Notes under the pieces: model-generated
The model's database searches: none
What the model was told of the DNA's origin: nothing
Seen by the model: the letters and a program-made list of their open reading frames with translations, nothing else
Shown: positions 58,081 through 64,000 of the stretch, in pieces
How the letters are laid out: every line of letters starts with the position of its first letter
Numbering within the stretch: the stretch's first letter is position 1
Made by a program: the position numbers and the translations under genes
Assembly (NCBI GenBank): GCA_032622095.1
Contig: CP136064.1
Coordinates: forward strand, 137,967,954-138,031,953
From: Siphonodentalium dalli
Taxonomy: Eukaryota; Mollusca; Scaphopoda; Gadilida; Siphonodentaliidae
Length of the DNA: 64,000 nt
Direction: 5' to 3'

Positions 58081-58900
58081 AAGGTTTCAACCAAGGTAAG
58101 TACTTATATAGTCAGCTACATTTAGTTAACGTCACTTTAAGTGGAAGCTCATAACACGACCTACACAATCAGGCAATGGCAATCATTTATGTCTATGCTC
58201 CACTGAATCAGCCATTTGAATTTCTCGAATGGTGGTTTGTTTTCTTAATTGGTGTTTCACGTCACTTTAAGCAGAAGCTCACATCATGACGCAACAGAGG
58301 CACAAACTCAGACAATGATGATCATTTATGTATTTCTCAGCTCCACTTTAAGAGAGACTTTTATCTCAAGCAGTGGTTACTGAAGCCCTATTCTTTCTCA
58401 TTATGCTAGTCCATGCCTAACCAACTATACAAGTACTACCATGCAGGGCTCTTGCATGGTGGGGAAAATATAAACAAGACGGTAAATCAAGGAAGTAAAT
58501 CAATGAAAAAGCCATGTATGCAATTGAGAAGCAAGACAAACCGGAAACATGGATGTTTTATTTTTATTTTGGCCTCACGTATCTTCTTCTGATTGTGTAT
58601 TTTACTGAAGTGAGCCCATTGGTCATTTGTTTGTTTGTCAGTTTGACCCCACCATTCAAAATTTGAATCCATAAGAATCGGAAGCTTCACTACGATATAG
58701 ACTACATGTACTCGAAGTTTCACTGGGCCCTAGTGAGAAGAGACCTTCTATTTTTTATTTGTTTATTAACAATACAAGTAGTATTATATTATATTATTTT
58801 TAATTAATATATAGCATAATCTTTTAAAGTTAGGCCATTAAAAACAAGAGATGGACTGTCGTCCGGTACATACTCCCTTGTTACATACCGCCTAGTGTGG
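58081..58900. other. Intergenic DNA with a small duplication, nothing else recognised
   Basis: ACGTCACTTTAAGTGGAAGCTC (about 58131) and ACGTCACTTTAAGCAGAAGC (about 58259) show a diverged ~130-bp duplication. No gene was seen. Confidence 0.5.
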
Positions 58901-59540
58901 GTATATCTATAAAATATGACTGCTATACTCAGACAGATGGACCCAAAAATCAGCATTTTCATATAAACAAAGATGAATAACTATAGAACAAAAAAACAAA
59001 ACAAGACAAATAGTTGAATGTGCCATTAAATGTCCTCATAATGGTGAACATCCATACCAAATTTCATTGAGATCCGAGCATTACTGTTCAATTTATGACA
59101 CGAAAAGACACCAGACGGACCAAAAATCCAACATTTCCAGATAATCGAAGATGTATAACTCTAGAATTGAAAATCCGAACAAAACGATGATACCTCTATT
59201 TAATGTCCTCATTGTAGTGAACGTCCACACCAAATTTCATTGAGATCCCATCAAAAATGTTGAAGTTACAACATGAACTGTCACCAGGCATACCATGCAA
59301 AAGCCAACATTTCCAGATAAACAAAGATGAATAACTCTAGAATGGAAAATCGGAACAAAACGATTGAACCCTCTATTTAATGTCCCCATTGTAGTGAACA
59401 TCCATACCTAATTTCATTGAGATCGGAGAACTACTGTTCAAGTTATGACATGAACAAACATCGGACGGTCGTACGTACGGTCGCACACACAGACGCATGT
59501 ACGGACGGATAGGTGCAAAACAGTTAAACCCACTTTTTAA
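58900..59540 (+). repeat. ~175-bp tandem repeat, about three and a half units, with ACGGACGG end
   Basis: AATGTCCTCATTGTAGTGAACRTCCAYACC followed by AAATTTCATTGAGATC recurs at about 59032, 59207 and 59382. Each unit contains CAACATTTCCAGATAA and AATAACTCTAGAATGGAAAA. The array ends with ACGTACGGTCGCACACACAG and TACGGACGGATAGG, the type of tail seen on mollusc Helentron-like repeats. Confidence 0.75.
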
Positions 59541-60174
59541 AGGGGCTATAATTAACGCCCGCATCACTAAAAGTCCGCTTCATGGCTGCAGCAAAACTAT
59601 TTATCGCAATCTCAAAAAAAAAAATCCTCCCTCAATACGCTAGTGATAGGGACTTATTTTTGGTTCACCGGTCACATTTTTAAGAACACCGGTTATATTT
59701 ACTTCCGGTAAAAAGCACGTGGTCTGATATTTTATCGTCTGTTCATTTTTTCAATTTTGGACAAATAAATTGGAAAACATGAGTTTGTTTTCTATGTGCA
59801 TTACGTCAGGGATCACAGTTATACCATTGAGTGTATATGGAGGATTAACCGAAGGAACATCTGTTGGTTGGTGAACTATTTGCGACAATGCAATGCAATA
59901 AATCTGATGATTTTGGCGAAATCCGGAAAATTCCAAACGATTTGAAAAACATTAAACCGAATGCTATATTCGACACTCGAGTAGTCTCAATGGGCAAAAA
60001 GTGTTTCCTGGTGCCAAAATAGGTGATCTAATAGAAAAATAAAAATGAAGTTATTCACAAATGCTTTCTTCTTCTTGTCAATCTTTGAAGTACGTTCCTC
60101 CCAATCATTGAACAGTGTTGAAATTGAATTCAACCAATCTATCAGAACTGTCACTTTGACAGAACATGCACAGA
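59541..60174. other. Intergenic DNA, nothing recognised
   Basis: Short ORFs only. No repeat borders could be supported apart from the element starting at 60175. Confidence 0.5.
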
Positions 60175-60233
60175 CCTTCTCAAAATAAGTGTCCCTTTTA
60201 ACGCGGTTCTCATGAGTTAACAACGCGGTTGTA

Positions 60234-60455
60234 CCCCGCTGGACAAAACAAGTGTCCACTGCCACCGCGGTGTACTTGCCGTTCGGCCGCGGTGTCATTT
60301 TGTGTAACCGCGGTTGAGTACACCGCGGCCGAACGGCAAGTACACCGCGGCCGAACTGCAGTCTGCTGGTGGAGCCGTGGTGTAGTTGCAGTTCGGCCAC
60401 AGTGGCAACGCAAACCGCACCGCGGTTAAGTGGACACTTGTTTTGTCCAGAGGGG
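60234..60455. mobile_element. TA-flanked MITE family, copy 3 (complete)
   Basis: The left end CCCCGCTGGACAAAACAAGT and right end ACTTGTTTTGTCCAGAGGGG are inverted repeats flanked by TA (60232-60233 and 60456-60457). The interior is made of GTACTTGCCGTTCGGCCGCG repeats in both orientations, almost a full palindrome. It is inserted in the AACGCGG element, whose sequence rejoins across it. Confidence 0.9.
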
Positions 60456-61271
60456 TACCTTCAACACAACGCGGTCGTTGTGTTGATAACGCAGTGTTGG
60501 TAAGTTACGACCGCGTTGAAGTTTAACACAGACCGCGTTTATGTTAAATGGGTTGCGTCAAGGATCAACGCGAAGATTACAATCACCGCGCCGAAAAATA
60601 TACAGACGATGAGTCATGTAAGTAGTTTTTTAACCATTACATTTAAAAAAATATATAATTTATGATCACATATGACTAATTTAGTGTCATTTTCCCCACT
60701 CTCTGAAAACAGAAAATCACATATCTACGCATTCGATCTTTCCAAATCGGGCAATTTATTTGCAGCTTTTGACAGGTGTTAGGCTTTTTTATAAATATAA
60801 TATATATACCGGTAGGTACAATGAACACGTGTATCGCACAAAGCGGTCGTGCGGTTGTGTTTCCCAATGTATGGAGTAAAACACCACGCACGAATATATT
60901 GCTATAAATGTCCGCTACAGAACTGTTGGGATATATGTACTTGTCGATCATTGCAAACAGAACGATGAATACATTTAATAGGCTTAGTAGCAGTAAATAA
61001 ACCACAATTGACTAAAATTCTGGTTTCGTGTTTCGTGGCTGACGAAACCAGAATAACTTCGTCTAGTATTATATTCATTTCCCGGGCTGGTTTTTTGGCC
61101 CAGTCCGCCTCTGTTCTTATATATGCCGAGTTCTCAAATACTAATAAATATTTTCTGATAAATATTTTTTTGAACATGTGGGACAGATAATAGAATTAAA
61201 AAAAAATGGGAGGTGGTGTGTTTAGTTCTTTATACCGGATTTTATTATTGCGTTGGAGTTGTATGTAGTTT

Positions 61272-61565
61272 GTGTCATATTTTGAATTGATTCTCTATCT
61301 CATTGGCTTATCTGTTGTCGCGTTTATTCTGCAAAATTCTGTTGAAAAATCGCTTTCCAAATATTTTAGCTTGTTTAATATCTACGTACATTCATTGCGT
61401 TTGGAAGCTTCGGGATTCAACGAAGACATGTCCCTATTTGAGTTCATTGACACCGCTGTGAATCATTCCGGTAGGCTTTTGATCCGCGGCCTGTCAGTAA
61501 AAATGACATATCATTGGTTACCACGTCAGACCGCTGCAGGTGTTGAAGAACACATGGATAATTAA
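61272..61565 (+). CDS. 97-codon ORF inside the AACGCGG element, truncated by a MITE
   Basis: The frame begins 'SYFELILYLIGLSVVAFIL', a hydrophobic segment, followed by ordinary mixed sequence ('RLEASGFNEDMSLFEFID'). It ends at a stop created at the MITE border (TTAA at 61562-61565). Upstream signals are absent and the annotated start is not ATG. I do not recognise it. It may be remnant coding sequence of the host element or chance. Confidence 0.25.
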   Translation: MSYFELILYLIGLSVVAFILQNSVEKSLSKYFSLFNIYVHSLRLEASGFNEDMSLFEFIDTAVNHSGRLLIRGLSVKMTYHWLPRQTAAGVEEHMDN

Positions 61566-62023
61566 AGGTACTCAATCCGATTAAGCACTCCTAAATTACT
61601 ATTTCTTTGGCTTCAGTTGTAACAAATATTTGATTCGAGTCGAGGAACACATCCATCAAAGCTCAGAGTTGTTAAATATTGATTTTTGAAGTTTGTAATT
61701 GTTTCGAGATGTGTACTAATAATTGCCCCTAAATTTGTAATTTTCTCGAGACGTGTACTAATAATTTCAACAGGAACACTTATTCAAACAGACGAGGATG
61801 GATAACTCTAAAATCAAGTGTATTAATAACGCAATTTTGACTGAGAACATCTTTTTGATGGCGTGTTTCTGGGCCAGAAACAATAGAAATAACAAAACTT
61901 CAAAAATTATTATCTGATAACTCTGAGCGTTAATAAGTAGGTTCCTTGACTCGAATCAATTATTTTTTATCCCTGAAGCCAAAGAAATAGTAATTTATGA
62001 GGGCCTGATCGGATTGAGTACCT
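61566..62023. mobile_element. MITE with TTAA target duplication and ~55-bp inverted repeats
   Basis: AGGTACTCAATCCGATTAAG with CTATTTCTTTGGCTTCAG further in is mirrored by CTGAAGCCAAAGAAATAG and ATCGGATTGAGTACCT, flanked by TTAA on both sides (61562-61565, 62024-62027). There is also inner inverted similarity (ATTTGATTCGAGTCGAGGAA against TTCCTTGACTCGAATCAA). It is inserted in the AACGCGG element. Confidence 0.9.
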
Positions 62024-62598
62024 TTAATATTTTTAAATTATACATCACTGTAGATCTGTCATCGAGTTATCATATCCTCACAAAGATTTCAAATGACATC
62101 GGATCCTTGGCGTACAGATAATCAACCTTTAATCGGATGTGACGCTGAATATTAAATATTCAAAAATGCATGCACATGTATATTGCGACGTGAACTCAAA
62201 AGTGTTTTGGTTGTTAGAAATCTCAATTGCATCTCTATTAATTCGTGCAGCACGATCAATGCGATCTACATTTATTTATTAGCTTTTTCCAGAAAAATTC
62301 TAATGAAACATTTAACACCAATCAATCATTTTATCCATACCTCCCACCATGCCAAAATAACATTGTATTATGTTGGCAATGTTCCGTTTCGTTGACGGTT
62401 ATCTCAACCGCGTTTGTTGCGTTAACAGTCATGCCCACCGCGCTATGTTGCATTGACGGTTACCTCGACCGCATTGAGGAAAATCACAACTGCATTGGAG
62501 TAACGTTACGACCGCGTTCCGTTAACACGAGAATCGCGTTGATGGTCAATTCTCAACGCGGTTCCAACGTTTGAGAGGGACACTTATTTTTTAGAAGG

Positions 62599-63480
62599 TA
62601 TGTACCCACATCAGCAGCCATCAGTATAAAAGTATAATGATATAAACCGGTATATAGGATTCTTGTGGAACACTAGAAAAATTACATCAGTGTCACTGAG
62701 AATTGTTCCTGATAGTGGATATCCATGGGCATTGCAGTAAAAAAAATACATGTAGAGCAATTTATGGCACTGCTACATTTGAATCAGATTTATCAGAATT
62801 CCTAATATAATTGTCAGAAGTTTTTTGTAATTTGAGTGGTGTGTGTTTCTCTATACATGTATGTGTGGTTACATTGTACAGTTATGATATTTGGTGGGAG
62901 ACATTGAGTGCTTCTGACTTTATAAACCATATCCCTCACACTATCATGAATAGAACCAGACAAAACTCATGCTATGCCTTTCCTCAATATCCATTTAGAG
63001 CCATGCTTTTGGAATTGGGCAACAGAGGTGTCAGAATATTCCCGTGTATTGAGCTATACATGTGATTACACAGATACAAGTTGTATTACATGTACCTGGA
63101 ATCATGAAAAAAGATTTAATATTCGATTTTGAGTATGTTTTGAATTTTTTAAAAATAAATAATAAATATAAAAAGACTCCCTCCCTCCCTTATCAAAATA
63201 TTTAGACATAATTGCTTGTGAACCCAGACTTGAATTTGTAATGGCCTTATATGTGTTTTATTATTATTTCTATCCAATTGTAATTAATTTCAACACAGTT
63301 GATGCCCCATTTAAAAATAGATCATCTTGAGCTATATTGTACAGAGAAATGAGGAATCGGGGAGTCCATAAATATACACACAGTACCACTTTAAAGGGAC
63401 ATTCAAGGTCCCGGGCCATATTCTGGCTATAAACACCTAATTCCGGGTATCATACCCAAGTTTGGAGATAAAGTGTCTAG
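62599..63480. other. AT-rich intergenic DNA, nothing recognised
   Basis: Short ORFs (84 codons at most) without motifs. A CTCCCTCCCTCCC run lies near 63178. Confidence 0.5.
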
Positions 63481-63489
63481 TCATTTCAC

Positions 63490-63568
63490 GAGGTCCCCAG
63501 AGGGCAAATTTAGTGAAGCTGTCCCACAAAGCGGACCAGCGTCGCCAAACTCACCTTCTGGAGACCTC
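63490..63568. repeat. 79-bp imperfect palindrome, open on both strands
   Basis: GAGGTCCCCAGAGGGCAAAT reads similarly from the other strand as GAGGTCTCCAGAAGGTGAGT, and the similarity runs to the centre at about 63529. Both strands therefore encode alike peptides (plus RSPEGKFSEAVPQSG, minus RSPEGEFGDAGPLCG). It adjoins the right CCATTAAA cluster. Confidence 0.75.
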
Positions 63569-63589
63569 ATTCTGCTTATGACCAGTTTT

Positions 63590-64000
63590 TCATGCCCATC
63601 ATATTTAATGGGCCTTATTATGCCCCATGAACCAACCATTAAATATAGGCTGTATTTAATGGCCATCAATTTTGTGGGCACCCTGCCCCCAGAAATTTAA
63701 TGGGCATCAAAATTGACCTCCCAAAATTAATGCCCATTATAATGACCCATTTTAATGCCCATTATATTTAATGGGCCTTAATATGTAACCTTTCATTGGA
63801 TTTTAAAGGGGTTTTAATGGCAATTAAACACAGAATGTTGCCATTAATTTTTTAATGGCCTTTAGTTCCCGCCTTCATTTAATGCCCATTACCCCAGTTA
63901 ATTTAATGGCCATACACATACCCATTAAAATAATTTAGCTTTAATGGCCGTTAACTTTCTTATAATAATGGCAATTTAATGGCTGTGAAAGGTTACATAT
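63590..64000. repeat. CCATTAAA-rich segment (right cluster), with inverted ATATGTAACCTTTCA ends
   Basis: Same word content as 57522-58080 (TTTAATGGGCATCAAAATTG, TTAATGCCCATTAT). ATATGTAACCTTTCA at 63780-63794 is mirrored by TGAAAGGTTACATAT at 63986-64000, suggesting a ~220-bp MITE ending at or beyond the window edge. Confidence 0.7.

Larger units (their letters stand above)
60175..62598. mobile_element. 2.4-kb element with AACGCGG subterminal repeats and nested MITEs
   Basis: The terminal inverted repeat CCTTCTCAAAATAAGTGTCC (left) is mirrored by GGGACACTTATTTTTTAGAA (right). Inside each end are many AACGCGG / CCGCGTT words (60187-60232 and 60456-60600; 62390-62570), which look like subterminal transposase-binding repeats. 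Two MITEs are nested (60234-60455 and 61566-62023). The middle has a 97-codon ORF cut short by the second MITE but no recognisable transposase. No target-site duplication was found. Confidence 0.75.

Noticed and set aside
28-64000. CRISPR arrays, bacterial operons, ribosome-binding sites
   Set aside because: The regular repeats are satellites and minisatellites without unique spacers of CRISPR type. Gene content and retrotransposons are eukaryotic.

Overview
The window looks like intergenic, transposon-packed DNA from an animal, most likely a bivalve or other mollusc. It is AT-rich, has no convincing complete host gene, and carries Polinton/Maverick genes, non-LTR retrotransposons, several classes of inverted-repeat elements and long satellite arrays. 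The mollusc call is an inference. It rests on Helentron-like repeats with a ~165-bp tandem core and a terminal stem-loop, 'TGACCTTGACCTTGAA' repeats, and repeats ending in ACGGACGG-type runs.

Layout. 1-9.2 kb: mostly unrecognised AT-rich DNA with a LINE C-terminal relic, diverged duplications, a 199-bp tandem array and one possible host exon. 9.2-12.7 kb: a fragment of an inverted-repeat family and a Helentron-like satellite element. 12.7-26.9 kb: the core of a Polinton-type element. Its long gene encodes protein-primed DNA polymerase, then an SF1 helicase, then an HNH nuclease. It is cut into four pieces by a nearly intact APE-type LINE (minus strand), a 4-kb foldback element and a 5'-truncated L1/Tx1-like LINE with target-site duplication. 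A decayed integrase lies convergently at its right end. 26.9-28.7 kb: a second Helentron-like element in the same orientation as the first. 28.7-42 kb: a cluster of inverted-repeat elements, several with readable target-site duplications (TTAA, TA or 8 bp), including two large foldback elements. One of these carries mirrored minisatellite arrays.

44.8-50.4 kb: a second Polinton-type block, this time the structural side. It holds a packaging ATPase, three or four conserved virion or membrane protein candidates, a capsid-like gene whose middle is replaced by a copied neighbour segment, and a small predicted membrane protein. All are broken by stops and frameshifts except the small ORF. The gene starts share an AT-rich motif that forms a perfect 12-bp inverted repeat just upstream of the ATPase start. 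Together the two blocks carry most gene types of a virus-like DNA transposon: replication, integration, packaging and capsid. Whether they came from one insertion cannot be decided here.

50.6-57.5 kb: three satellite arrays (~140, ~172 and ~175 bp). The ~172 and ~175 bp arrays appear to be diverged relatives in opposite orientation, and the latter shows higher-order structure. 57.5-64 kb: 'CCATTAAA'-rich inverted repeats, another satellite and a 2.4-kb 'AACGCGG'-repeat element with two MITEs nested in it.

All Polinton and LINE calls rest on motif recognition without database searches. Most other calls rest on repeat structure read directly from the sequence.
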